Of a stretch of 64,000 nt of DNA, positions 53,391-63,904 are shown piece by piece (positions within the stretch are counted from its first letter, which is position 1; every line of letters begins with the position of its first letter). The DNA is from Enterococcus saccharolyticus subsp. saccharolyticus. GTDB lineage: Bacteria; Bacillota; Bacilli; Lactobacillales; Enterococcaceae. Location: NCBI RefSeq assembly GCF_029023825.1, contig NZ_CP118957.1:763501-827500 (forward strand), read 5' to 3'. Both the position numbers and the translations under genes were made by a program. A model generated the notes under the pieces. That model searched no databases, was not told where the DNA came from, and was given only the letters and a program-made list of their open reading frames with translations.

Positions 53391-53570
53391 TGCTTGTTTT
53401 TTCTCTTTTGGTACGGCAAATTCTCCAATGATGATGACAAAAATTGCTACGATAATAGAAGCGATTAAGGTCATTTTGAAATCGTAAGGAGATTTAGATA
53501 AAGCCCCGCCAAGGAAACCAACGATTTGACCTAACACGATTGCCCAAACAAACGTTACAATGTAGTGCAT
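53388..53570 (-). CDS. YjzD/DUF2929-like small membrane protein
   Basis: A 60-residue protein with two membrane helices (HYIVTFVWAIVLGQIVGFLGG and MTLIASIIVAIFVIIIGEF) linked by SKSPYDFK. The pattern fits the DUF2929 family of Firmicutes, function unknown. The ATG at 53570 follows GAAGGTG by 6 bases; the reading from 53588 adds six residues without a better site. It is divergent from dnaE. Confidence 0.75.
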   Translation of the reverse strand: MHYIVTFVWAIVLGQIVGFLGGALSKSPYDFKMTLIASIIVAIFVIIIGEFAVPKEKKQA

Positions 53571-53680
53571 TGCTACACCTTCTTTCAAACTTGAAATGTT
53601 GCTTTTAGTTTACCACATTTTTAAGACTTGTAAAGATTTTCACGTTTTTCAATAAAGAATATTATTTAGGAGGAATCCAT

Positions 53681-55274
53681 ATGACACGTGCCGCGCAATT
53701 AACGACAACGACGGCGTATTCTTTGCTACAAAGTACGATTAAAATTCCTCAATACGTCACTCTAGCGAAACAACTCGGGTATCAACAATTAGGTATGACC
53801 GATAGCGATAATTTACATGGTGCTTTAGAATTTATGCAAGCCTGCCAAAAAGAAGGGATGAAAGGGATTGTGGGGTTATTCTTGCGGTATCAATCACCAA
53901 TCACCGAACAAGAACACGCCATTTTTCTATTCGCTAAAAATTATGCAGGCTACCAACAATTAATGAAACTTTCTAGTCAAAAAATGATTACAGGAGCTGT
54001 GTCATTAGAGTCATTCAAACCCATGGATGATGTGATTGCAGTATTGCCGAATGAAAATGAGTTAACAGTGTTGTTTTCAAGTGATGTGCAACAAGCTACC
54101 AAACGTTTGCAAGCATTTCAAGAACAGTTTGGTAACGATGACTTCTTTTATGGCATTGCTTATCAACAACCTATTTTACCTGTCCAAGAATGGCTTGCTT
54201 CACAACGAGTAGCGCCTGCAGCGTACCATTTAATTAATTCATTGCATAAAGAAGAAGCTTTTGCGGTGAATGTCTTGCATCGCATTAAAGAGGGCACTCA
54301 AATAGAGGATTTACGGCAAGAAATTGAACAGCTGACCGATCACAGTTTAAGCGCAGCTAACCAGCAACAAGCGTGGTATGCGGAACATTTTCCAGAAGCT
54401 TGGCAAAATACACTAAAAATCGCCGACAATTGCCAATTGGAATTACCGATTCATCAAACATTATTGCCTCATTATCCTTTAGACAATCAATCAGCCGACA
54501 ACTATTTGCGTGAGCTTTGTTTTCGTTTGTTATCTGAGCGTATTCCACAAGCAGATGCTCGTTACCAAGAGCGCTTGGAATATGAGCTATCCGTCATCCA
54601 TAAAATGGGCTTTGATGATTATTTTTTAATTATTTGGGATGTGATGGCCTTTGCTCATCGAGAACAAATTGTCACAGGTGCTGGACGAGGATCTGCTGCT
54701 GGTTCACTTGTGGCGTATGTCTTATCTATTACCGATGTAGACCCCATTCAATATCAGTTATTGTTTGAACGTTTTTTAAATCCAGAACGCTATACGATGC
54801 CAGATATCGATTTAGATATTCCTGATAATCGCCGAGAAGAAGTGTTGTTATATGTAAAAAATAAATATGGTCAAGAGCACGTTGCGCAAATTGCGACTTT
54901 TGGGACGATGGCAGCGAAAATGGTTTTACGCGATGTCGGACGTGTGTTTGGTTTGTCTCAAAGCGAAGCCAATCGTTGGTCACGCGCGATTCCTAATGCG
55001 TTAAAAATGACATTAGACAGGGCGTATCAAGAATCGAAAGCTTTACGAGAATTAGTCGAATTAAATGAACGCAATACGCGCATTTATCAAGTCGCTAAAA
55101 CTCTAGAAGGTTTGCCACGCCATGTGTCAACCCATGCGGCAGGAGTGGTCATTAGCGATGATAAATTGGTAGACCTTGTGCCGTTACAAGCAGGTTCAGA
55201 AGAAATCTGGTTAACACAATTTACGATGAACGATGTAGAGACGGTTGGGTTATTGAAAATGGATTTCTTAGGGT
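53681..55274 (+). CDS. dnaE: DNA polymerase III alpha subunit DnaE, exon 1
   Basis: The first 531 codons plus one base of DnaE. The PHP region (residues 5-70) has lost typical metal-binding His residues (LTTTTAYSLLQ, MTDSDNLHG). The palm carries GAGRGSAAGSLVAY and PDIDLDIPDNRR with the catalytic Asp pair, then HVSTHAAGVVIS. It ends in the conserved DFLG where the group II intron interrupts. Spliced to 57986-59706 it gives 3315 bases, 1104 residues and a continuous DFLGLRNL. Unspliced translation stops after DFLGCAIR, four codons into the intron region. AGGAGG precedes the ATG. DnaE works with PolC at the fork. Confidence 0.93.
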
Positions 55275-55635
55275 GTGCGATACGTTAGTTTGAAAGATTA
55301 TCAGAAATGGTAATCGGGGATAACTTGTTAGAAAACTGTAATTCTGATGGTTGGAATGAGAGCAGTCATGTTTGCTCGAAACACCACGCTAATATCCCAC
55401 ATGCATTATGTTTCATATAAAATATGATGTGTGAAGCTGGGTGAAGTCGTCGAATACTAAGGGAAATGAACCGAAGTATAGAGTAGGCGGGCGGTGGTAG
55501 GATATGGTTAGAATGTGGTTCAACACCACTGACGAATCTTCGAATGTAAGGCTCTAGAAGAAGTTATATAACCTGAGATGGTTATGTAGTACCGATGCGG
55601 TATGCTTGATAGGGAAAAGTAGTCATGTCCTAAGC

Positions 55636-55641
55636 GAAATT
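55636..55641 (+). other. Candidate EBS2 of the intron
   Basis: GAAATT pairs with GATTTC at 55262-55267 (five Watson-Crick pairs and one G-U), directly next to the IBS1 region. Confidence 0.45.
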
Positions 55642-55688
55642 CCTGATACTCAACAAAGAGAGTATAATGCAAGCAGGGTCAAAGAAGA

Positions 55689-55696
55689 AACCTAAG
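55689..55696 (+). other. Candidate EBS1 of the intron
   Basis: AACCTAAG pairs 7 of 8 with CTTAGGGT at 55267-55274, the last eight exon bases. It lies downstream of EBS2 as expected for domain I. Confidence 0.45.
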
Positions 55697-55973
55697 TCTT
55701 ATCAATACTAGGAATTACGGAACGTAGAAAGCTAGTGATTGCTATTTAAACCTTATATGAGGGGCAAGTATAACGAAAAGATATTTTATCTATAAGTTAT
55801 TTAACGCTAGTGAGAGTGGAGTCACAGTACCAATGAAACCATGATAATAAGTGGTGGAGGGATAGGCTCTAGTCGTTTCATGAGATATTAATTAATTGAT
55901 AAACTATTTCGCTTTTCGAGTATGACAGGGAAACAACTACCTCTAGATTTATAAAAGGAGGTTGCCCAGCGAA

Positions 55974-57845
55974 ATGAATATATACAGATACAATCAATAC
56001 TACCAAATGCAAGATATTTTCGATGGATTGTACAATGATTCATCAAACCAAGTTGAATTTAAAAACCTTATGGATATTATTGCAAGTGAAAACAACATTA
56101 AATTAGCTTTTAGAATTATTAAATCTAATACAGGCAGTAAAACCGCTGGAACTGACGGTATAACTATTCAAGATTTTAAAAAAGAATCTTTAAAAGAATA
56201 CATTAGAATTGTGAAAGATAAACTTAACAATTTTAAACCAGATACAGTTAGACGAGTATTCATACCTAAAGAAAATGGTGATACTAGACCGTTAGGCATT
56301 CCATCTATGATTGACAGATTAGTGCAACAATGTCTTAAACAAGTTCTTGAACCGATATGTGAAGCGAAGTTTCATCCGCATAGTTATGGTTTTAGACCAA
56401 ATAGAAGTACAAAACATGCCATAGCAAGACTTAATAGTTTAGTTAATCAAGCAGGTCTACACTATGTAGTAGATATAGACATTAAAGGATTTTTCGATAA
56501 TGTCAGCCATAACAAACTGATTAAACAGATGATAGCTTTAGGTATTAAAGATTTTAAATTACTTAAAATCATCAAATTAATGCTTAAAGCACCTATACAG
56601 GGCGAAGGTATTCCGAATAAAGGTACACCACAAGGAGGAATATTATCACCGTTACTTTCTAATATTGTGTTAAACGAATTAGATTGGTGGATTAGCTCTC
56701 AATGGGAAACACATCCAACACATCATGAATACACGCAATTAAATAAATACAATGCAATGAAAAAATCAAAACTAAAAGAATTCTTTTTGGTAAGATATGC
56801 AGATGATTTCAAAATTGTTTGCAGAAGTTATACCGTTGCAAAGAAAATATTTATTGCAGTTGAAGAATGGCTTGCTAAAAGACTAAAACTTAAAATCAGC
56901 AAAGAAAAATCTAAAATAGTAAATCTTAGAAAAAACTATTCAGATTTCTTAGGTATTAAGGTCAAGGTTATAACTAGACCAAAAAGTAAACATGGTTATG
57001 TTGCACAATCAAGAATCGCGGATAAAAGATTTAATAAAATCTTGCAAGTCTATAAGGACAAAATTAACAAGATAAAGAAAACTCAAAATATAAAATATGT
57101 TGCAGAATTAAACAGCATGACACTAGGTATTCACGAATACTACAACATTGCAACGTATGTTAGCTTAGATTTCAAGCAAATAGGTTGGAAACTACTAAGA
57201 TATATGTACAACTCTTTTAATAAATACGGTAAACAAGAAATCCCAAACAGTAATATAACTGATTCGATTTACAAAAAGTTTTACGGTAATTCTAAAAGTA
57301 AAACTTGGTTAATGTTTGGGAAATATATTTACCCAATTCATTATGTGAAACACAAATCAACAATGAACTTTAAACAAACCACTTGTGATTATACAATGCA
57401 AGGACGAGAATACTCGAACAAAGCATTAAAATCAAAAACAGATGTACTAGCAATTGAAATGGCAAAAAGATTTAATGCCAATGAAACGGTTGAATATAAC
57501 GACAATCGAATTTCACGTGCGTCCATGACAAATATGAAATGCGAAGTCACTCAGATTGAACTTGAATTAGATAATCTACATTGTCATCATGTTATTCCAC
57601 GAGAAAATGGTGGAGATGATAAATATGAGAATTTAAGAATTGTTCATAAAGATATTCATAAGTTAATACATGCGACAAGTGAAGAAACAATTAAAAAGTA
57701 CATTCACATAATTAAAGATTCAAAAAATACCATTAAAAGAGTAGTAACAAACTTAAACAACCTTAGAATAAGAGCTAACAATTATAAACTTGAAGAAACT
57801 ACTGTCAGAGAGTGGTTAGAGGTTAAAATTTGGAAAAACAAATAG
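55974..57845 (+). CDS. Intron-encoded reverse transcriptase/maturase/HNH endonuclease (LtrA-like)
   Basis: A 623-residue intron protein. RT domain, about residues 30-310: GTDGITIQDF, RRVFIPKENGDTRPLGIPS (RT1-2), SYGFRPNRSTKHA, VVDIDIKGFFDNVSH (RT3), GTPQGGILSPLLSNIVLNELD (RT4) and catalytic VRYADDF (RT5). The maturase X domain covers about 340-450. The HNH nuclease lies at the C-terminus: HCHHVIPRENGGDDKYENL and VHKDIHKLIH. All key residues are present, so splicing help and retrohoming look possible. ATG 55974 follows AAAGGAGG by 12 bases; the TTG at 55962 is too close to it. Confidence 0.95.
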   Translation: MNIYRYNQYYQMQDIFDGLYNDSSNQVEFKNLMDIIASENNIKLAFRIIKSNTGSKTAGTDGITIQDFKKESLKEYIRIVKDKLNNFKPDTVRRVFIPKENGDTRPLGIPSMIDRLVQQCLKQVLEPICEAKFHPHSYGFRPNRSTKHAIARLNSLVNQAGLHYVVDIDIKGFFDNVSHNKLIKQMIALGIKDFKLLKIIKLMLKAPIQGEGIPNKGTPQGGILSPLLSNIVLNELDWWISSQWETHPTHHEYTQLNKYNAMKKSKLKEFFLVRYADDFKIVCRSYTVAKKIFIAVEEWLAKRLKLKISKEKSKIVNLRKNYSDFLGIKVKVITRPKSKHGYVAQSRIADKRFNKILQVYKDKINKIKKTQNIKYVAELNSMTLGIHEYYNIATYVSLDFKQIGWKLLRYMYNSFNKYGKQEIPNSNITDSIYKKFYGNSKSKTWLMFGKYIYPIHYVKHKSTMNFKQTTCDYTMQGREYSNKALKSKTDVLAIEMAKRFNANETVEYNDNRISRASMTNMKCEVTQIELELDNLHCHHVIPRENGGDDKYENLRIVHKDIHKLIHATSEETIKKYIHIIKDSKNTIKRVVTNLNNLRIRANNYKLEETTVREWLEVKIWKNK

Positions 57846-57985
57846 GTAGTAATATCAACTAATTAGTATTCAAGAAGGGAACGATGGAACGCCGTATGAT
57901 GGGAAACTATCACGTACGGTGTGAAGCGGGGGAAAGGGAGTAATCATAACAGGTAATGCTGATGAAGAAACCTACCTATCGCTAT

Positions 57986-59706
57986 TGCGTAATCTGTCCA
58001 TCATTGATGATACTTTACAAGGCATTCGGCAACTAACGAAACAAGCTTTTACACAAAAAGATATCTCTTTGGATGATGAACCAACATTAGCTTTATTTCA
58101 ACGCGGGGAGACCGCGGGCGTTTTCCAATTTGAATCTGCGGGTATTCGTAATGTTTTGCGTCGCTTGCATCCTGAAAATATTGAAGACATTGCTGCGGTT
58201 AATGCACTGTATCGACCAGGACCAATGCAAAATATCGATACATTTATTCGTCGGAAACAAGGCAAAGAAAAAATCACGTATCCTGATGAACATTTACAGC
58301 CAATTTTAGAAAATACGTATGGCATTATGGTCTATCAAGAACAAATTATGCAAGTCGCTTCGCAAATGGCGGGATTTACGCTAGGACAAGCCGATATTTT
58401 ACGGCGTGCGATTAGTAAAAAGAAAAAAGATGTCTTAGACGAAGAAAGACGTCATTTTGTCACTGGAGCGATGACTAATGGCTATCCAGAAGCCAAAGCC
58501 AATGAAGTGTATGATTACATCGAACGTTTTGCTGATTACGGTTTTAACCGATCGCATGCGTTTGCGTACTCATTTGTTGGGTTTCAAATGGCTTATTTAA
58601 AAGTACACTATCCCGCACCATTTTTTAAAGCGTTGTTGCAATCCGTTCGTCATAACCCTACCAAAGTGAAAGAATATATGAATGAAGCACAAAAACGTAA
58701 CATTCAATTATTGCCTCCATCCATCAATCAAAGTAGTTATGGTTTTTGGTTGCTCTCTTTGACGGAAATTCGTTTTGGCTTAGGAACGATTAAAGGGGTT
58801 CGTCGTGATTTCTTAGCCGATATTTTAGAGGAAAGAAAGACAAATGGTCGGTTTGTTTCTTTAGACCAATTTTTAGTGCGTTTAAATCAACGAAATAGTA
58901 AATGGTTGAAAGAAGAGTTGATTATTCCTTTGATTTCAGTGGGGGCGTTTGATGAAATTGAACCAAATCGTCAACAAGCGATTCATCAACTAGAAGGAAA
59001 AATTCAAAATGTACTCTACAGCGGTGGTAGTATGGAATTGCTTGGTATGATGGCATTAAAAGATCAAACCATGCCAGATTATACTTTAGAAGAAAAGTTA
59101 GCACTTGAAGAAGAACTACTAGGTGTTTATTTATCGGGGCATCCGGTGCAACAATTTTCCAAAATTCGTCAACGAAAAAACATTCAAGATGTCGCGGAAG
59201 TAGTGAGTAATCAGCCAGCACATGTTTTATTGTATATTAAAAATATACGTGAAATTCGAACGAAAAAAGGGGAACAAATGGCGTTTTTTGAAGGAAATGA
59301 TGCAAGTGGCGAGATTTCTGTGACAGTTTTTCCGGCACTTTATCGTCGCATTCGAAGCAATGTGGCTATCAACCAAGTCTTGTATATAGAAGGAAAAGTA
59401 GAGACGAGTTCATTTAATGGAGAATTACAAATTTTAGCTTCACGAGTGGAGCAAGCTAATCAAATTGAAGAAACGATTGCAGATAAAACGTGTTATTTGC
59501 GAATTAGCGCACAAGAAGAACAAGATGTCTTACCTGAACTGGCACAAATACTGACAGAATATACTGGAAATGTCCCTGTTATTCTCTTTTTTGAAGCAAC
59601 ACATAAGAAACAATTGTTGGATGAAAAAAGTTGGATTGTTTATACAGACAAGTCAGAAATGGCTTTGAAACAGCTTTTAGGGGCTGATAATGTGGTATTT
59701 CGTTGA
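57986..59706 (+). CDS. dnaE: DNA polymerase III alpha subunit DnaE, exon 2
   Basis: The remaining 573 codons of DnaE after the intron. It begins in the middle of DFLG-LRNLSIIDDTL and covers fingers and beta-binding regions: AGVFQFESAGIRNVLRRLHP, ALYRPGPMQNIDTFI, MVYQEQIMQVASQMAGFTLGQADILRRAISKKK, then FNRSHAFAYSFVGFQMAYLK. A helix-hairpin-helix region follows, and an OB fold ends the protein (MAFFEGNDASGEISVTVFP). The TTG at 57985 that appears to open it is not a start: no ribosome binding site lies before it. The protein needs exon 1. Confidence 0.93.
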
Positions 59707-59803
59707 TTTTCTGTAATTTTTCATTTTATATTTTCATTTTTTTGGTTTTTTTCTCCATATTTCAAGACATTTGTCACAATTAATGGTAAAATACTAGTCG
59801 TAG

Positions 59804-60832
<1,029 letters not shown>

Positions 60833-60907
60833 GCAAACAAAGATTGTATTGTTTTGAGTAAAAGGCATTAAGCTGTTATAAAAAAACGAATAGGAGCATA
60901 ACATTCA

Positions 60908-62692
60908 ATGAAAAAAACAAAAATCGTTAGCACATTAGGACCAGCTAGTAATACTGTGGAAATTATCTCTCAATTAATCGAATCAGGCGCAAATGCATTC
61001 CGTTTCAATTTCTCTCACGGAGATCATGAAGAACAATTAGCTCGTATGAACTTAGTTCGTGAAGCAGTAGAAGTAACAGGGAAAGATGTGGCAATTCTTT
61101 TAGATACAAAAGGTGCTGAAATTCGTACAACTGTTCAAGATACAACAGATGAAGACTACGGACGCGCTGGCTACATCAAGTTTAACGTAGGCGACATCAC
61201 TCGTATTGCAATGGATCCAGAACTAAAAGGAACAAAAGAAAAAATCTCAGTGACTTATCCTGGATTATTCGACGATGCACGTGTAGGTGGACACATCTTA
61301 TTTGATGATGGTTTAATCGACATGGAAGTTATCGAAAAAGACGAAGCTAACCGTGAATTAGTAGTAGAAGTTAAAAACAATGGTATGTTAGGTTCTCGTA
61401 AAGGGGTTAACGCTCCAGGTATTTCAATCAGCTTACCAGGGATTACTGAAAAAGATGCAGAAGATATTCGTTTTGGTTTAGATCATGAAATCAACTTTAT
61501 CGCTGCAAGTTTTGTTCGTAAAGCACAAGACGTTTTAGAAATCCGTGAAATCTTAGAAGAGAAAAATATGACACACGTTCAAATTTTCTCGAAAATTGAA
61601 TCTCAAGAAGGTATCGACAATATCGAAGAAATTTTAAAAGTTTCTGACGGTATCATGGTTGCTCGTGGCGACATGGGTGTAGAAATTCCTGCTGAATTCG
61701 TACCAATGGTTCAAAAAGACATCATTAAAAAATGTAACGCTGCTGGTAAAGCAGTTATTACAGCGACTCAAATGTTAGAATCTATGCAATCAAATCCACG
61801 TCCAACACGTGCGGAAGCTTCTGACGTGGCCAACGCAGTATTTGATGGTACAGATGCAACAATGTTATCAGGTGAGTCTGCAAATGGTTCTTACCCAGTA
61901 GAAGCTGTTGCAACAATGGCTCGTATTGATGAAGAAGCTGAAAAATCAATGCTTAAATTAGGCACATATCAAATCAACCAATTTGATAAAACAGACGTAA
62001 CTGAAACAATCGGTTTATCTGTGGCTCGTGCTGCGAAAAACTTAGGCGTTAAATGTATTGTAGCTGCAACTGAATCAGGACACACTGCTAAAATGATTTC
62101 TAAATACCGTCCAGATGCAGATATCTTAGCTGTAACTTTTGATGATCGTACAAAACGTGGTTTGATGTTAAACTGGGGCGTATACCCAACTGTTACTGAA
62201 AAACCATCTACAACAGATGAAATGTTCGACTTAGCAACTAAAAAAGCTGTTGAATTAGGTTTCGCTGAAGAAGGCGACTTAATCCTTATCACAGCCGGTG
62301 TACCAGTTGGTGAACGTGGAACAACAAACGTAATGAAAATTCAATTAATCGGTTCTAAATTAATTGAAGCACAAGGTGTTGGTGGACGCGCAATTGTTGC
62401 AAACGCAGTTGTTGCATCAAATGCAGAAGAAGCAATTGCTAAAGCGAAAGACGGTATGGTATTAGTTGTACCTACAACAGATAAAGAATACATGCCAGCA
62501 ATCGAAAAAGCAGCAGCATTAGTTGTTGAAGATGGCGGATTGACTTCACACGCAGCTGTTGTCGGTATTGCTAAAGACCTTCCAGTAATCGTTGGTGCCA
62601 AAGATGCAACAACAATTATCCAAGACGGTGAATTAGTAACTGTAGACCCTCGTCGTGGTATTATCTACCGTGGAGAAACAACAGCAATCTAA
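60908..62692 (+). CDS. pyk: Pyruvate kinase
   Basis: A 594-residue enzyme converting PEP and ADP to pyruvate and ATP. KIVSTLGPASNTVEII and FRFNFSHGDHEEQ at the start, IEKI-type FSKIESQEGIDNIEEI (K+/Mg region) and the AVITATQMLESMQSNPRPTRAEASDVANAV signature are clear. The C-terminal 110 residues form the extra PEP-utiliser-like domain of Gram-positive enzymes (DGGLTSHAAVVG). It is co-transcribed with pfkA and ends at a strong terminator. Confidence 0.98.
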   Translation: MKKTKIVSTLGPASNTVEIISQLIESGANAFRFNFSHGDHEEQLARMNLVREAVEVTGKDVAILLDTKGAEIRTTVQDTTDEDYGRAGYIKFNVGDITRIAMDPELKGTKEKISVTYPGLFDDARVGGHILFDDGLIDMEVIEKDEANRELVVEVKNNGMLGSRKGVNAPGISISLPGITEKDAEDIRFGLDHEINFIAASFVRKAQDVLEIREILEEKNMTHVQIFSKIESQEGIDNIEEILKVSDGIMVARGDMGVEIPAEFVPMVQKDIIKKCNAAGKAVITATQMLESMQSNPRPTRAEASDVANAVFDGTDATMLSGESANGSYPVEAVATMARIDEEAEKSMLKLGTYQINQFDKTDVTETIGLSVARAAKNLGVKCIVAATESGHTAKMISKYRPDADILAVTFDDRTKRGLMLNWGVYPTVTEKPSTTDEMFDLATKKAVELGFAEEGDLILITAGVPVGERGTTNVMKIQLIGSKLIEAQGVGGRAIVANAVVASNAEEAIAKAKDGMVLVVPTTDKEYMPAIEKAAALVVEDGGLTSHAAVVGIAKDLPVIVGAKDATTIIQDGELVTVDPRRGIIYRGETTAI

Positions 62693-62703
62693 TCGTTGTA
62701 TTG

Positions 62704-62739
62704 AAAAGCAGGGAAGTAAACAATCCCTGCTTTTTTTTG
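62704..62739 (+). terminator. Terminator of the pfkA-pyk operon
   Basis: AAGCAGGGA pairs with TCCCTGCTT, then T8. Confidence 0.9.
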
Positions 62740-62786
62740 TAAAAAATAGCAACAAAGAAGAGAATTCCTAGAAGAAAATGAGATGT

Positions 62787-62841
62787 TTTTCATTCAAAAA
62801 TAGCTTAAAAATAACAATTCAAGTCTATTTTTGAAAAATGA
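62787..62841. repeat. Long imperfect inverted repeat upstream of yceD
   Basis: TTCAAAAATAG (62793-62803) is exactly complementary to CTATTTTTGAA (62825-62835), and the flanks TTTTTCAT / ATGAAAAA extend it with a 2-base offset. It lies between the pyk terminator and the yceD promoter, so it may be an operator or a second terminator. Confidence 0.5.
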
Positions 62842-62863
62842 AAAAGGTGTCAAGAAAATTTCA

Positions 62864-62892
62864 TTGACAAAGGGAAATAACCTCTGTATAAT
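62864..62892 (+). promoter_or_regulatory. Consensus sigma-A promoter of yceD-rpmF
   Basis: TTGACA at 62864-62869 and TATAAT at 62887-62892 with a 17-base spacer; both hexamers are perfect. Confidence 0.9.
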
Positions 62893-62921
62893 AGCTTTTG
62901 TTGCTTAGAGGTGATGAAAAA

Positions 62922-63476
62922 ATGAAATGGTCTTTATTAGAATTAAGAAAATATCAAGACATGCCGCTAACGTTTGAAGAGACATTAGATCTTAAAAACG
63001 AATTGATGGGGCGGGATAATCAAATAATCGATTTAGCTCCAGTTAAAGTGCAAGGATTGGTAACTGTAAGTAAAAAAGACTATATCTTACATTATACAGT
63101 GGATACAGTCATTACATTACCGTCTACTCGTTCTCTCGAGCCTGTAGAATTACCATTGCAATTTTCAGTCAATGAGGTATTCATGACACCAGAGCAATAT
63201 CAGCAAAGAGATGACCTCCTTCCAGAAGAAGAGATTTTATTATTAGAAACTCAAACGTTGGATTTAGATGATTCTGTCGCTGATAATATTTTACTTGAGA
63301 TTCCGATGCAAGTCTTGACGGAAGCTGAAAAAGCCTCTAATGATTTGCCTTCAGGTGATGACTGGGCAGTCATTTCAGAAGCTGATTTCCAACGTCAACA
63401 AGAATCACAAGAACAAACAACTATCGATCCTCGTCTTGCAAAACTATCCGCTTTATTCAAAGAGGAAGAAGAGTAA
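62922..63476 (+). CDS. YceD family protein (DUF177)
   Basis: A 184-residue member of the YceD family, linked to 23S rRNA accumulation. The pattern VKVQGLVTVSKKDYILHYTVDTVITLPSTRSLEPVELPL (about residues 35-75) and the acidic tail with DNILLEIPM are typical, as is the gene order with rpmF. The start at 62922 follows AGAGGTGA by 7 bases. A perfect promoter drives it. RpmF follows 57 bases later with its own ribosome binding site. Confidence 0.9.
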   Translation: MKWSLLELRKYQDMPLTFEETLDLKNELMGRDNQIIDLAPVKVQGLVTVSKKDYILHYTVDTVITLPSTRSLEPVELPLQFSVNEVFMTPEQYQQRDDLLPEEEILLLETQTLDLDDSVADNILLEIPMQVLTEAEKASNDLPSGDDWAVISEADFQRQQESQEQTTIDPRLAKLSALFKEEEE

Positions 63477-63533
63477 GATTGGAATATATCGCAATCAAAT
63501 TGGTTGCTTGCAATTTTAAGGAGGTGTAGCAAA

Positions 63534-63713
63534 ATGGCAGTACCAGCTAGAAGAACTTCAAAAGCTAAAAAAGCTAAACGTCGTACACACTACAAATTAT
63601 CTATCAACGGTTTAAACGAATGTCCAAACTGTGGTGAATTGAAAAAAAGCCACCACGTTTGCGGAAACTGTGGACATTACGATGGTAAAGATGTAGCAAC
63701 AAAAGAAGCTTAA
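63534..63713 (+). CDS. rpmF: 50S ribosomal protein L32
   Basis: A 59-residue bL32: [20 protein letters not shown], then a zinc ribbon of two CxxC pairs (CPNC and CGNC) separated by 13 residues, so this is the zinc-binding form. AAGGAGG precedes the ATG. It is the second gene of the yceD-rpmF operon and is followed by a strong terminator. Confidence 0.98.
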   Translation: MAVPARRTSKAKKAKRRTHYKLSINGLNECPNCGELKKSHHVCGNCGHYDGKDVATKEA

Positions 63714-63737
63714 TTCATTTTTTCAGAAAATGAATTT

Positions 63738-63779
63738 CAAACCTTAGGCTAACCATGGGGCCTAAGGTTTATTTTTTTC
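63738..63779 (+). terminator. Terminator of rpmF
   Basis: AAACCTTAGG pairs with CCTAAGGTTT, then ATTTTTTT. Confidence 0.88.
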
Positions 63780-63831
63780 ATTTTATTTTCGCAAAATTCC
63801 AAAAAATTATCAACCTTAGAATAGTTTTCAT

Positions 63832-63859
63832 TTGAATGAACAGCATTTTGAGTTATAAT
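63832..63859 (+). promoter_or_regulatory. Promoter of gnd
   Basis: TTGAAT at 63832-63837 and TATAAT at 63854-63859, 16-base spacer. Confidence 0.65.
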
Positions 63860-63904
63860 AAAAGAGGTTAAAAATTTCCAATGATTGATATAGGAGGAGT
63901 ACAG

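Larger units (their letters stand above)
55275..57985 (+). mobile_element. Group II intron inserted in dnaE
   Basis: A 2711-base retroelement. The 5' end is GTGCGA (consensus GUGYG) and the 3' end CTAT (consensus AY). Domain V is the hairpin GCCGTATGATGG-GAAA-CTATCACGTACGGT at about 57890-57920. Domain VI follows, with AGGTA/TACCT pairing. The first 700 bases (55275-55973) are structured RNA domains I-III. An LtrA-type protein fills domain IV. IBS2 GATTTC and IBS1 TTAGGGT at the exon 1 end can pair with candidate EBS2 (55636-55641) and EBS1 (55689-55696). Removing exactly this stretch restores dnaE in frame. Confidence 0.95.

Noticed and set aside
53681-59706. An intein rather than an intron in dnaE
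   Set aside because: The insert has stop codons in all frames before the RT gene, has group II RNA ends and domain V, and encodes an RT rather than Hint/homing domains. Protein splicing is excluded.
57985-59706. Exon 2 as an independent gene starting at TTG 57985
   Set aside because: The apparent start is the splice junction itself; no ribosome binding site precedes it and it would begin inside a conserved DnaE motif.
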